Assembly: GCF_028690125.1 (NCBI RefSeq)
Contig: NZ_JAQVBV010000018.1
Span: forward strand, 1 to 64,000
From: Bacteroides sp.
Lineage (GTDB): Bacteria; Bacteroidota; Bacteroidia; Bacteroidales; Bacteroidaceae
Direction of reading: 5' to 3'
DNA: 64,000 bases
In this document: piece after piece, positions 35,842 through 45,428 of the stretch
How the letters are laid out: every line of letters begins with the position of its first letter
How positions within the stretch are numbered: position 1 is the first letter of the stretch
Translations under genes and position numbers: made by a program
The notes under the pieces: generated by a model
Databases searched by the model: none
Told to the model about the DNA's origin: nothing
The model's input: the letters and a program-made list of their open reading frames with translations, nothing else

Positions 35842-36975
35842 CTAAATATAGATTATAATTTTATCCAAAATATGTTCAGCAGCATTGGCATCGCCAAACA
35901 ATTTTGGGAAGGTTACTTTTTTTGATAATAGTTTGTGATATCCATCCATAATCTGTTCGTAATCTGCATCAGTAAGTACGCCGGCGTTATGTTCAACTAT
36001 CTCTACCCATTCTGTCTCCGGACGTAAAATCACACAAGGTTTTTCAAAAAAGAAGGATTCTTTTTGTACCCCACCAGAATCAGTCATTACCAGTGATGCA
36101 TTTTTTTCTAAAGCAATCATGTCTAAAAAAGACACAGGTTCTATTATTTTCATCAATTCTGAATGAATAACTTTGTCAAAAAGTTCTGGAGAGAGAGTTC
36201 TTAACAATTTAGCAGTACGAGGATGTAGGGGTAGAACTACATCCTGTTTGTTTGTCTCAGATATATCTGATAAAGCTCTGAAAATACTATTCAAACTTTC
36301 AGGATTATCTGTATTGTTATCACGATGAATGGTTGCTAATATAAACCCGTTAGGTTTTATATTAAGCGTGGAAAGTATTACACTATTGCTTTCTGCAATC
36401 TGAGCAAAGTAAATACTATTATCATACATTACATCACCACAATTTAACACCTTTCGACCTTTACCATTACTAAATTGAGCATGAGAAGTCATAAAGCCTT
36501 CTGCTCTCAAATTTTCCATTGCAACTTGCGTGGGAGCAAAAAGTATAGAAGATAGATGATCACAAGCAATGCGATTAATCTCTTCCGGCATACTCATGTT
36601 AAATGAGCGTAACCCAGCCTCTATGTGAGCAATAGGTATATGTAACTTACTCGCAGTAACAGCTCCAGCCAAGGTCGAATTTGTATCCCCATAAACTATC
36701 ACGCAATCAGGACTCTCTTTAATAAATACATTTTCCAAAGCCTCAATCATTTTCGCAGTTTGCATTCCGTGACTTCCAGAGCCTACATTTAAATTGTATT
36801 TGGATTTTGGTATTCCTAACTCATCAAAGAATATCTCAGACATATTTTGGTCATAGTGTTGTCCTGTATGAACAATAACCTCCTCAACATCATTACGTTT
36901 AGCCACCGCTCGACTAATGGCTGCGGCTTTTATTATTTGAGGCCGAGCTCCAATTATAGTTAGTATTTTTATCAT
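35842..36975 (-). CDS. wbpI: UDP-N-acetylglucosamine-type 2-epimerase, WbpI-like
   Basis: A 377-aa cytosolic epimerase of the WecB/WbpI superfamily. Signatures: ILTIIGARPQIIKAAAISRA, VHTGQHYDQNMSEIFFDELG, VYGDTNSTLAGA, HIEAGLRSFNMSMPEEINRI and SGGVQKE. The spelling SFNMSMPEEINRI and the NMSEIFF segment are closer, from memory, to WbpI/WlbD (UDP-2,3-diacetamido-glucuronate 2-epimerase) than to WecB. That fits the wbpA, B, D and E genes at the start of the operon. It overlaps the DUF354 gene by 1 nt. The WecB assignment remains possible. Confidence 0.85.
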   Translation of the reverse strand: MIKILTIIGARPQIIKAAAISRAVAKRNDVEEVIVHTGQHYDQNMSEIFFDELGIPKSKYNLNVGSGSHGMQTAKMIEALENVFIKESPDCVIVYGDTNSTLAGAVTASKLHIPIAHIEAGLRSFNMSMPEEINRIACDHLSSILFAPTQVAMENLRAEGFMTSHAQFSNGKGRKVLNCGDVMYDNSIYFAQIAESNSVILSTLNIKPNGFILATIHRDNNTDNPESLNSIFRALSDISETNKQDVVLPLHPRTAKLLRTLSPELFDKVIHSELMKIIEPVSFLDMIALEKNASLVMTDSGGVQKESFFFEKPCVILRPETEWVEIVEHNAGVLTDADYEQIMDGYHKLLSKKVTFPKLFGDANAAEHILDKIIIYI

Positions 36976-38069
36976 TATTTGAATCTGTATTGATAGTCTG
37001 GGTTTTCTTTTATTATCTTTTTACTTTCAGGGTAATTTTCTATGAACCAAGTGAAAAATGCAGTGACGTCTATTTTGTCAGCTAACATTCTTTTTCGTCG
37101 TGATTGATATGTGTCTCTCAAATTCTCTTGAGAAAGTAAATTATAAACAAAACGGTATAGTTCCTCTGGGTAATTTGGCGAAATTGAATGAGTTAATTCA
37201 TATTTGTTTTCAAGCTCCTCTAATACTCCTATTTTTCCTGCAAAACTGTTGAATCTTATAGATGGTACACCTAACATTGCAGCCTCAACAGCCATACTTT
37301 GACTGTCTCCAATATATAACTTGGCGGATGCCATTATATGATGGATATCCAGTGGATTAATATTAAGTCTATACTTCTCAAATTGCAATTCAAGTTCTCT
37401 CTCGGTGGTTATATAAATGTTCCCATATTTTGATAAAATATCGATTAAATTTTGCGCCACTTTAGTTGATATTCCATTAGCTCCAACATCATGATGTGCA
37501 TTTAGTTTTGCAAACCTTAGTAGAAAATAGGGCTTATCTATCGGTAAATATCTTTTTACAATTTCTATATCAGGTTTAAATTGGTTGGGATGAAGATATG
37601 CCAACTTCTGAAATCCAGCGTATTTTATTGACTTTTGTTCCCATTTCCCATTATTACAAGTTATTGGACTGAGTATTTCAGAAGCAAATGGATAGCTGAG
37701 TTTTGCATATAATGGAACAATCTTTGCATCATCTTCATTTACATTAATAACTGGAATATTCATAATTTTACCAATCCATGAATTCTCAACACTCGTTCCT
37801 ACCAGTAAGCTGGGTCTATTATTAACCACAAAGCGTAATAGTCGATACGCTCTTTTGATAGTTCCCCACATAATTCCAATTTTACTATCTTTTCTACCCT
37901 CAGCAAGTATATTATGATACTTTAGCCCTTTGTTGATAAGCAATTCCTCCAATACATCCTTTTTCTTAATTAAGATTAATACGTCACATCCTTTTTTCTG
38001 AAGACTGTTTATTACATTCTTAAATAAATGAAAATGAGCAGGATGCCCCAAATAAATCAATATTCTCAT
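36975..38069 (-). CDS. DUF354 protein, glycosyltransferase-B-like
   Basis: A 364-aa protein with the DUF354 fold, which resembles UDP-GlcNAc 2-epimerase/GT-B enzymes: MRILIYLGHPAHFHLFKNVI at the start, VGTSVENSW, and YIGDSQSMAVEAAMLGVPSI near residue 255. It often accompanies epimerase and glycosyltransferase genes in surface-sugar loci. It is a probable glycosyltransferase; substrate unknown. It is coupled to wbpI downstream. Confidence 0.8.
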   Translation of the reverse strand: MRILIYLGHPAHFHLFKNVINSLQKKGCDVLILIKKKDVLEELLINKGLKYHNILAEGRKDSKIGIMWGTIKRAYRLLRFVVNNRPSLLVGTSVENSWIGKIMNIPVINVNEDDAKIVPLYAKLSYPFASEILSPITCNNGKWEQKSIKYAGFQKLAYLHPNQFKPDIEIVKRYLPIDKPYFLLRFAKLNAHHDVGANGISTKVAQNLIDILSKYGNIYITTERELELQFEKYRLNINPLDIHHIMASAKLYIGDSQSMAVEAAMLGVPSIRFNSFAGKIGVLEELENKYELTHSISPNYPEELYRFVYNLLSQENLRDTYQSRRKRMLADKIDVTAFFTWFIENYPESKKIIKENPDYQYRFK

Positions 38070-38076
38070 TCTATGT

Positions 38077-39000
38077 CTACTCGATTACATTATTATAAAT
38101 TTCTATGATCTTCTTCGCAACAATCTTATTATCCAACCCCAAATCCTCTATACGGTTGCGACCATTAGTTTGAGTGTTATTTTCTGAAAATTCCAAAGCC
38201 TGTTTTATTTTGTCTGCACAATCCCGTGGATCGTAGAAACATATATAACACCCGTTAGTATCACCCACAACCCACTTTACATCTCCTACATCAGTAGAGA
38301 CAATAGGTCTGCAACACGCCATCGCCTCCTTAATCACTTGTGGAGAACCTTCGGTGAATGATGTCATCAAGAAAACATCGGAAGCATACATCAATTCTAT
38401 AACTTGCAACCTTGTATAGCCTTTTAATTCGATGAGTCTCACTTTCGGTAATAACAATACAGCTTCCTTTGCCAACTTTGAGTTTTTAACTTGATTGTCA
38501 AAATCTCCGGCAAAGAGTACAATTTGTTCGGTTTCGGGAAAATGGTATTTTGTGCGAACAATACTCCTTGATAAATTACCATATAAATTCAAATTGATTC
38601 CGCATGGGATTAATTCGGAGTTAGATCTTGATTTTATCAGATTCTTCGTTTTCTCGGAAACGAATATGTTGAACTTCGATAAACAAATAGCAATTTCCGA
38701 GAATCGTCTTACGCTTGGTATATTTATATCACTTCCGTGATAGGTAGTAACTACTGGAGTAGATCTTTGAATATTTGCCAAAAGACCACATAATCCATAG
38801 TGTGCATGAATTACATCAGGTTTAAATTCTTTAATCTTAGCTTTTAATTTTCTTATATTTTTCAAATACCCTTTAATGCCTTTACCTATTACTCCAAAAT
38901 ACTCTACGTTAACACCATAAGATTTTATTGCCTCTACTTGTTCTACAACAAATGGTGCAAAATGCCCTGTGTTGCAATTAGCAACGATTAGTATATTCAT
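38077..39000 (-). CDS. Glycosyltransferase family 4
   Basis: A 307-aa GT-B retaining glycosyltransferase. The N-terminal half carries HAHYGLCG and TYHGSDIN. The C-terminal half has the nucleotide-sugar site with SFTEGSPQVIKEAMACCRPI, the E-x7-E type motif, and STDVGDVKWVV. At 307 aa it is on the short side for GT4. It adds one sugar to the growing repeat unit on the cytosolic face; donor unknown. Confidence 0.88.
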   Translation of the reverse strand: MNILIVANCNTGHFAPFVVEQVEAIKSYGVNVEYFGVIGKGIKGYLKNIRKLKAKIKEFKPDVIHAHYGLCGLLANIQRSTPVVTTYHGSDINIPSVRRFSEIAICLSKFNIFVSEKTKNLIKSRSNSELIPCGINLNLYGNLSRSIVRTKYHFPETEQIVLFAGDFDNQVKNSKLAKEAVLLLPKVRLIELKGYTRLQVIELMYASDVFLMTSFTEGSPQVIKEAMACCRPIVSTDVGDVKWVVGDTNGCYICFYDPRDCADKIKQALEFSENNTQTNGRNRIEDLGLDNKIVAKKIIEIYNNVIE

Positions 39001-39018
39001 TTAAAATATTTACTCCAA

Positions 39019-40395
39019 TTATTTACAAACCAAATGCTTATATAAATAGGGGATGTCTCTAAATTCTCCATCCTTATTGTATGCCTTATTTGAATAGGCA
39101 ATAAGAAACATCATGAAAACCATTAAAGCTGGATCTTGCACAATAGTAGAATTATAGAATACAAAATCGAAAAGGATGACACCTTCGAATATATATCTTA
39201 GGTTTCTGTTTTTAGCGTAATACATCAAACGAAGTATATACAGAATAAAAAAGATAAGTCCTACAGCACCAAATGCCATCAAAAACATACCAAACCCAGT
39301 CAAAGCACCTCGTGTGCTTATCCCTAAATAATAATCTCTATTTCTATAATTATCATAATTGGGTGTGAAAACATGACCTATCCCAAGGCCTATTAGACTT
39401 GATGAAGTACTTAAATCACCTCCTTTATTGAAAAACGTTTGAAACAACAAGGTGTTTGCTCCTATACGTCCAGAACCTACTTCTCGGTCTCCTGCCACAT
39501 CCTTTTTCCCAGCGGAATATTCCATTGTATAATTCCACGCATACATAGGGTCGAAACTTCCCCATATTTTCTTTTCTGGATTAAGTGTCGGCGAAAATCG
39601 CAATCCTAAATATAAAAATAGGGGTAATAACAAAAGCAATGGCAATATCCTTTTCACGGATATCGTTTTAGATACAAAAATCCCTAATAAAAAAAACAAA
39701 ATGGGGAATAATAACCAAACAGCACGTTTTCCTGCCATCCATCCAATAAACAAAAAACCTATAAGGAAAAGAATAGATTTTCTGTTATCAATATTCATAT
39801 TCGTATTTAATGCGAACCAGCATAATCCGAGTAGCGGTAGCGTAGTTCCCGCACCACCTCCAGCAACCCCTGTTATACTACCGACCAATCCTTCATACCA
39901 GCCTCCAACAAGAACTAACTTAACCATATTCAATACGATCTGAATCACTAAAATCTCTCCAAACAACCTATTTAATCGATATGCATTGATTGTCTGCTTA
40001 CAAACATGCAATAAAATAGGGAATAGAGCTGCTGGTACTACATATTTATACATCTGAGCAAAGACCAATAACGGGCTTTCTCTATGAACTATCAAATTAA
40101 CACAGACGACAAAAACGACAAAAGCTCCCAATGTTATCCACAAAGGGCGTACTGCCCTGATTTCATTTTTAAAATAGTATTTATAAGGTAAATGAATTGC
40201 AAAAATTACCACCGCAATTTTGTATATATTTTGAACTATTTTACCCATATCAGCAAAAAGACCACCCCAGAATAGGATAATAATAAAAATTGCTATCTGA
40301 TTGCTCTTATATCTTCTTAATAAGAAAATTAAAGCAACCAACACTGCAATATTATATATCAATAAGGTGTTTGCCGAGAGTCCTCTAATCAACAT
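39019..40395 (-). CDS. Wzy-like O-antigen/capsule polymerase
   Basis: A 458-aa polytopic protein with about eleven membrane helices and a large loop near residues 255-350 (containing GAGTTLPLLGLC before it and GSGRIGANTLLFQTFFNKGG within it), as in Wzy/WaaL proteins. Primary sequence in this family is poorly conserved, so polymerase versus ligase cannot be decided. Polymerase is preferred because it lies among the transferases of a capsule operon that has Wzc. Confidence 0.75.
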   Translation of the reverse strand: MLIRGLSANTLLIYNIAVLVALIFLLRRYKSNQIAIFIIILFWGGLFADMGKIVQNIYKIAVVIFAIHLPYKYYFKNEIRAVRPLWITLGAFVVFVVCVNLIVHRESPLLVFAQMYKYVVPAALFPILLHVCKQTINAYRLNRLFGEILVIQIVLNMVKLVLVGGWYEGLVGSITGVAGGGAGTTLPLLGLCWFALNTNMNIDNRKSILFLIGFLFIGWMAGKRAVWLLFPILFFLLGIFVSKTISVKRILPLLLLLPLFLYLGLRFSPTLNPEKKIWGSFDPMYAWNYTMEYSAGKKDVAGDREVGSGRIGANTLLFQTFFNKGGDLSTSSSLIGLGIGHVFTPNYDNYRNRDYYLGISTRGALTGFGMFLMAFGAVGLIFFILYILRLMYYAKNRNLRYIFEGVILFDFVFYNSTIVQDPALMVFMMFLIAYSNKAYNKDGEFRDIPYLYKHLVCK

Positions 40396-40413
40396 ATTGA
40401 AATAGTTTACTTA

Positions 40414-40971
40414 TTATTTTATGGTTCTAATTACACGCATAGGAATACCTCCAACCATCGTGTTGTCAGGAACATCTTTATTTACGACACAGCCAGCAGC
40501 AATAACACAGTTATTACCAATGTTCACACTCGGGAGAATAGTGACGGCTGCCCCGATTAATACATTATTACCAATAATAATATCTCCCTCCCTATAACAT
40601 TTTACATATGCCTCATTTTCTTTGTAGTGATGTGAGTAGGCTATAATGTTACAATGTGGTGCTATTGCAACACCATTTCCGATTATTATCTGACTATTTC
40701 CTGCACTCACGAAAGATCCAACGGCAATTAATCCATCATCGCCAAATAATATCTTTCCTTTACCTACAGAAATGACACTATTATGCCATATTTTAAACTT
40801 TTTACCAATAAATATCCGTTTAGGATTTCCCGTTATTTTGACACCTGGTTTAATACATGAACCTTTGCCAATATTTCCTATTTGCAATTTAAAATAGCAA
40901 TAACGTAATCTATCTATTACTTTACGTGTTGTCTTGTGAAACAAGTCAGTTAGTCTCAGTGTCAGCATCAT
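40414..40971 (-). CDS. Left-handed beta-helix acyltransferase
   Basis: A 185-aa hexapeptide-repeat acetyltransferase of the WcaF/LacA type: repeats such as GNGVAIAPHCNIIA, IIGNNVLIGAAVTILP and SVNIGNNCVIAAGCVV, ending VPDNTMVGGIPMRVI. The catalytic His lies in AYSHHY. It probably O-acetylates a sugar of the repeat unit with acetyl-CoA. It lies 4 nt after the adjacent GT2 gene. Confidence 0.88.
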   Translation of the reverse strand: MMLTLRLTDLFHKTTRKVIDRLRYCYFKLQIGNIGKGSCIKPGVKITGNPKRIFIGKKFKIWHNSVISVGKGKILFGDDGLIAVGSFVSAGNSQIIIGNGVAIAPHCNIIAYSHHYKENEAYVKCYREGDIIIGNNVLIGAAVTILPSVNIGNNCVIAAGCVVNKDVPDNTMVGGIPMRVIRTIK

Positions 40972-40975
40972 ATAT

Positions 40976-41911
40976 TTATCGTATTTCGTATTTCTCTACA
41001 ATTTGATTGGGCCAGAAAAATAACAGGAAGCAATAAAATAGTATGTCTCTTGATATTAGTGATTTTAATTGCGTAAAAACGCCGATTTTATTTACACGCA
41101 TCTGTTTTCTTATTTTATACGCTAAAGCAACGTTATACAAACAGAAAAACCACCAACTAAAATAAGCAGCTACAAGGGACACCAATAACAGAATCGTCGT
41201 ATATTGCTGCTTCACAAAAGTCGGGATGTAATACTTATTATTCCAATGCTTGCGGAACAACAATGCTGTATATTTAATATTGGACACCTTATCGACCCTC
41301 ATCCCATAGCTAACCATATGGTGATAAGCCAACAGTTGATCCTTTCGGAACAGTAAGGTTCCGCTTTTCGCCATGCGAAGCCCCAAATCGTAGTCCTGAC
41401 TCCGTTTCTGCCTCATATCCATCCCATTGAATCGTATCCAATAGGCTTTTTCGATCAGGAATAGCCCACCGACAATCGCCTCATACCTGCCCCCCTCTTG
41501 GGATGGGATACGCTGATTTTTATACAATAATTCCTGCTTGGTATTATAGACATAATCGATAAAAATACCCGAAATAAAAGGATATATCATCTCGCGCTCC
41601 GACTTGAGTATCTTAGGAAGAAAGCCCGGCTGAATTTCCATATCTCCGTCAATGAAAAAGAGAATATCTCCTTTTGCCTCTTTGGCTCCTATATTACGTG
41701 CTACCGCCGCGTTGCACTCTCCCGTAATGAGAATCGTCTTAATAAGGTTATAACTCTTAGCCAATTCAACACTGCCATCGGTAGATTGACTGTCTACATA
41801 CACAATATTATACTGCGTAATGTCATCGGCTTTAATTACATCTAATACAGAATTAAAGCATTGCCTCAAACGCTCTCCTTCATTTCGCCCTATTATTATA
41901 AATGATATCAT
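40976..41911 (-). CDS. Glycosyltransferase family 2 with C-terminal membrane segments
   Basis: A 311-aa GT-A enzyme: SFIIIGRNEGERL at the N-terminus, VDSQSTDGS, FFIDGDMEI (DxD) at about 90-98 and SQDYDLGLRM as the acceptor-side ED-like motif. Two hydrophobic segments (about 236-260 and 290-305) anchor it in the inner membrane. Its start overlaps the preceding GT2 gene by 4 nt. Confidence 0.88.
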   Translation of the reverse strand: MISFIIIGRNEGERLRQCFNSVLDVIKADDITQYNIVYVDSQSTDGSVELAKSYNLIKTILITGECNAAVARNIGAKEAKGDILFFIDGDMEIQPGFLPKILKSEREMIYPFISGIFIDYVYNTKQELLYKNQRIPSQEGGRYEAIVGGLFLIEKAYWIRFNGMDMRQKRSQDYDLGLRMAKSGTLLFRKDQLLAYHHMVSYGMRVDKVSNIKYTALLFRKHWNNKYYIPTFVKQQYTTILLLVSLVAAYFSWWFFCLYNVALAYKIRKQMRVNKIGVFTQLKSLISRDILFYCFLLFFWPNQIVEKYEIR

Positions 41912-42801
41912 ATTTTGTTTAAAAAAGCTCGTTCCTCAAAAGATAGTTTTCTATGTTCCATAATTTGATGTGTCAGTTTAAACACATTACGCATAGCGGC
42001 ACCATTGATGTGCATCAGCGTCATATCCATCGTTAAAAGCGCTTTTACTGTTTTCCGCAAACACAATTGCACACATTTAAAATAACCGTAAGCGATCGAA
42101 TGGTTCGGATTCTTAACAGAACCTATATAGGCTAACGTCGTTCTGTATATGTTTTTATCAATACTTATCGCTTTGTTTCCCAAATCTTTGTCGTGATATG
42201 CTATCACCGAAGGTTCAACCCCTACTTTACCGCCCCAGCATACTACTCGGTTCACATAATCATTATCCTCTCCGTAATGAGGGAATAAAGGGTCAAAACC
42301 ACCTACTTTTTTTATACAATCAATGGTCATCAGCCATATAGCAGCATTAACGAATGCAATTGGTTCAACTTGCTTCGACGATGGATCGATATGCGCATTT
42401 TTTAAATAACTTGCAAATTGTTTCTCGATACCCCCTTCCGAGCTATGCATTTGCAAAGGCGATAAAACCCAAAATGCAGGATGTTCTTGCTGGGCTTTTA
42501 TCAGATCGTCTATGGTGTTTTCGAGCACCCAAGCATCTTGGTTTAACAACAAGGCGTAGTCATACCCCTCCCGAATTACTTTTTTCAGCCCGATATTATT
42601 CGCCTGTCCGAAACCTGAATTTTGACTTTGGATCGACAACATGACATCCGGAAACTCACTCTTTATGATGCGAATCGTATCATCCGACGACTTATTATCG
42701 ATCACTAACACATCATATTTTACGCGGTCGATTGAGCTTAAGCATTTCCGAATAAACTTTTCTCCGTTATAGGTAACTATAATGATCAATACCCTCACCA
42801 T
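41908..42801 (-). CDS. Glycosyltransferase family 2, rhamnosyltransferase-like
   Basis: A 297-aa GT2 enzyme: LIIIVTYNGEKFI, VIDNKSSDDT and NSGFGQANNIGLK. LLLNQDAWV (about 85-93) replaces the usual DxD, as in WbbL-type dTDP-rhamnosyltransferases. GEDNDYVNRV is near 180. The rfbABCD genes in the same operon would supply dTDP-L-rhamnose, so rhamnosyl transfer is a reasonable guess. Base composition is somewhat higher in GC than the neighbouring genes. Confidence 0.82.
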   Translation of the reverse strand: MVRVLIIIVTYNGEKFIRKCLSSIDRVKYDVLVIDNKSSDDTIRIIKSEFPDVMLSIQSQNSGFGQANNIGLKKVIREGYDYALLLNQDAWVLENTIDDLIKAQQEHPAFWVLSPLQMHSSEGGIEKQFASYLKNAHIDPSSKQVEPIAFVNAAIWLMTIDCIKKVGGFDPLFPHYGEDNDYVNRVVCWGGKVGVEPSVIAYHDKDLGNKAISIDKNIYRTTLAYIGSVKNPNHSIAYGYFKCVQLCLRKTVKALLTMDMTLMHINGAAMRNVFKLTHQIMEHRKLSFEERAFLNKI

Positions 42802-42802
42802 G

Positions 42803-44515
42803 TCATTTCCGAATTAAAAGATTGTATGCGCCCAATAGTGTTAGCACCTGATTACACTCCAATGGATTGCCGTTTTTATATAATTCAACCATATCTTCTT
42901 TTAATTGCGGATAATCATTCATTTTATGAATGTGCGAATTAAAATAGTCATCCATTGCCTTTGCCGTACTTGGATTTAATGACCATATATTGATCGGCGT
43001 CACCGAATTAATTGCCGTTGCGTTTTCAAAGAATAATTTTTTAAGTTTGCGCTGCACCTTATTTATTGTAATAATTATCTTATTTAAATTGGGTTTACCG
43101 ATCAACCTTACTCCATTGTGCCTGAAGCGTGCTGCTTTCGGATATTTCGTAACAATCCATTGATCATATAGGATCTTATTGCGCCTTATCTCGTAAGGAA
43201 TTGAAAAACAAAACGCAATAAACTCGACATTACAGAAAGGAGAATAGGTTTCTGTAAAGTTTTGTAGAACCGGATTAGCACCCGAATTTACCCCATTGAA
43301 TCCCCTATTATAAAAAGAAAACAGTTCACGACCTTTATATTTTTTCAATAATCCATCAATGTCGTATTTAGCATAAAACGATTTGGCTAAGCGTTTCGAA
43401 TGCAGATCATACCCTTTTAATGTAGAGATGGTTTCGTCTCCTTGATTTGCAAAAGTACCGACAATGACATCTCCGATCTGACCGGTATGGATGACACCGA
43501 TATTTGTCTTATTCAAGATCTCAAAAAAGTCTTTTAGGACGGCTGCACCAAAATACATGTAAAGACCTTCATTTTCATAAATACTCTCATCTATGTTTTT
43601 TAGTAGCGAACCGATATAATTTGCCATATGGACATAATGTCCATATTGTAATTGACCTCCAATATTTCCGCTTGTTTTATGATCAGCAAACCCAATGGGA
43701 GAATAGGTATATGAATAAAACTCCTTTCCCACAATACGCTCAAGAGCATAGGTTGTCATTCTCGAATCAAGACCTGCACTTAATGACGTCCAGTTTTGAT
43801 AACCATACTCAGCGTTTTTATCGACCTGAGCCTGAACCGATGCGGCAAACAATTGATCTAATCTATCAATAATATCCTTTTTTGAGAGCTGATAGTTCGG
43901 TTTATACTCAAACTGAAAGTAAGTATAAACACTCAGTTTCCCATATTGAAATACCAAATAATTACCCCCCAACAGTCTGTTCACATTGTCCACATAGGTC
44001 ATCTCCTCGATCATATAGCCAAAGGTTAATGAGCTATATGCCGCCGTTTCGTTTAGCTCGATCGAAGCACCGGTTTGCCGAAGCATATGCGTAACAAACT
44101 TAATCTCAGATCCGACATATAAATCCCCTCCGTTTTCAGCATAAAATATGGGTTTATCTCCGATGTGATCCGTAAATACGATGAGCTTTTTTGCATTTAT
44201 ATCATAAAAAAGCCCAGAAAACGACCCTCTGAATTTATTGCAGAAAGCGTCTCCCTCCTTACCGTACATTTCTTTGATAAGCTCAATTTTATCGGCTGTT
44301 TTATATTCTTTAAGGAGTACATTGTAATTGAAAACAACTCCCTCGATTAAGAAAATGTAATTAGGATCACCATAGATGATCTTATCTTGTAAGAATTTAT
44401 TTATTGTATATTGCTGCACAAAGAGATCTTCACGATCTATCGATTTGGAAACCAACTGACGCTGATCGCTAAACAGATTAATCTTCGAATTTGTGGAGCT
44501 TAAAAATCCCGGCAT
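42803..44515 (-). CDS. Asparagine-synthase-like protein without glutaminase Cys
   Basis: A 570-aa AsnB-type protein. The N-terminal domain keeps the glutaminase-like fold (FLIEGVVFNYNVLLKEY, FRGSFSGLFYD, FTDHIGDKPIFYA). However, it starts MPGFLSS, where active enzymes start MCGI, so the nucleophilic cysteine is replaced by Pro and glutamine cannot be used. The C-terminal synthetase domain keeps a pyrophosphate loop SAGLDSR (246-252). It may use free ammonia or another amine to amidate a uronic acid or other carboxylate of the repeat unit. Its first 38 nt overlap the preceding glycosyltransferase gene. Confidence 0.85.
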   Translation of the reverse strand: MPGFLSSTNSKINLFSDQRQLVSKSIDREDLFVQQYTINKFLQDKIIYGDPNYIFLIEGVVFNYNVLLKEYKTADKIELIKEMYGKEGDAFCNKFRGSFSGLFYDINAKKLIVFTDHIGDKPIFYAENGGDLYVGSEIKFVTHMLRQTGASIELNETAAYSSLTFGYMIEEMTYVDNVNRLLGGNYLVFQYGKLSVYTYFQFEYKPNYQLSKKDIIDRLDQLFAASVQAQVDKNAEYGYQNWTSLSAGLDSRMTTYALERIVGKEFYSYTYSPIGFADHKTSGNIGGQLQYGHYVHMANYIGSLLKNIDESIYENEGLYMYFGAAVLKDFFEILNKTNIGVIHTGQIGDVIVGTFANQGDETISTLKGYDLHSKRLAKSFYAKYDIDGLLKKYKGRELFSFYNRGFNGVNSGANPVLQNFTETYSPFCNVEFIAFCFSIPYEIRRNKILYDQWIVTKYPKAARFRHNGVRLIGKPNLNKIIITINKVQRKLKKLFFENATAINSVTPINIWSLNPSTAKAMDDYFNSHIHKMNDYPQLKEDMVELYKNGNPLECNQVLTLLGAYNLLIRK

Positions 44516-45428
44516 ACGACTTATTTTTTAGTAGTGTTCTAACAAAGTAATAAAGAGACAAGATACATATAATAGGAAAGCATAAGAATAGCCCGTATGA
44601 ACGATGATTCTTGGCGTTAATAGGGAAAACAACTTTATGAACGTCTTTGCTAAAAATATACTTGAATAGATTCCTTGAAAAGAGTTTTGACGTAGTCTTT
44701 ATATATCCCCAAAAATTCTCTATTGAGAAGTATTTCTCTAATACGACATAACTTGCTGCGTACACAGAGGATAAATTTTTAGACAAGCTTTGTTCCGTAT
44801 TTCTATAATAAAAGAACACCTGAGGAACATATCTAAATGATGCGGATTTATTGTTACATAATACATGAAGATAAAACTCCCAATCTTCCGAATGTTTTAT
44901 AGAGGTATCCCATTGAGTGTTTTTTATTAATGCCGCAGGAAAAAGTGCGCAACCCGGTATAAATAAAAAATCTTTCAGAAAATGAGTATACATATCTTTA
45001 AAATAGATGTCATATCCCATCGATATACGCTGTCCGAATTTTTGTGTATCGTAAATATTGCGACTATTGCCTACTTCTAAATTTGAATACAGGATAAAAT
45101 TGTCTCCCACCTTAGCATATTCCCGGATCAACACATCAAACCTTTCGGGTAACAGCACGTCATCGGCATCCAAAAATTGAATATATTCGCCTTTTGATAA
45201 GGACAATCCGTAGTTTCGAGCTTTTGACGGACCGCTGTTTTCTTGCTTAAAATAAGAAAAACGGGAATCTCTCTTTGTATATTCCATAACGATATTTGCC
45301 GAGTTGTCCGTAGAGCCATCATCGATAACAATACACTCCCAATTTGCGTAAGTTTGGGACAAAACAGACTCTAACGTCTCAGCTATATATTGCTGAGCAT
45401 TGTATAAAGGTATTATGATAGATATCAT
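44478..45428 (-). CDS. Glycosyltransferase family 2
   Basis: A 316-aa GT-A enzyme: MISIIIPLYNAQQYIAETLE, VIDDGSTDNSA, NYGLSLSKGEYIQFLDADDV (DxD region, about 78-97), and HSEDWEFYL (about 168-176) as the catalytic-base region. The C-terminus has a hydrophobic stretch near 275-300. It lies directly after the interrupted acetyltransferase gene and overlaps the asparagine-synthase-like gene. Confidence 0.9.
   Translation of the reverse strand: MISIIIPLYNAQQYIAETLESVLSQTYANWECIVIDDGSTDNSANIVMEYTKRDSRFSYFKQENSGPSKARNYGLSLSKGEYIQFLDADDVLLPERFDVLIREYAKVGDNFILYSNLEVGNSRNIYDTQKFGQRISMGYDIYFKDMYTHFLKDFLFIPGCALFPAALIKNTQWDTSIKHSEDWEFYLHVLCNNKSASFRYVPQVFFYYRNTEQSLSKNLSSVYAASYVVLEKYFSIENFWGYIKTTSKLFSRNLFKYIFSKDVHKVVFPINAKNHRSYGLFLCFPIICILSLYYFVRTLLKNKSYAGIFKLHKFED

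Noticed and set aside
36975-38069. DUF354 gene as a second UDP-GlcNAc 2-epimerase
   Set aside because: The fold is similar but it lacks the epimerase catalytic signatures such as GARPQ and SGGVQKE.
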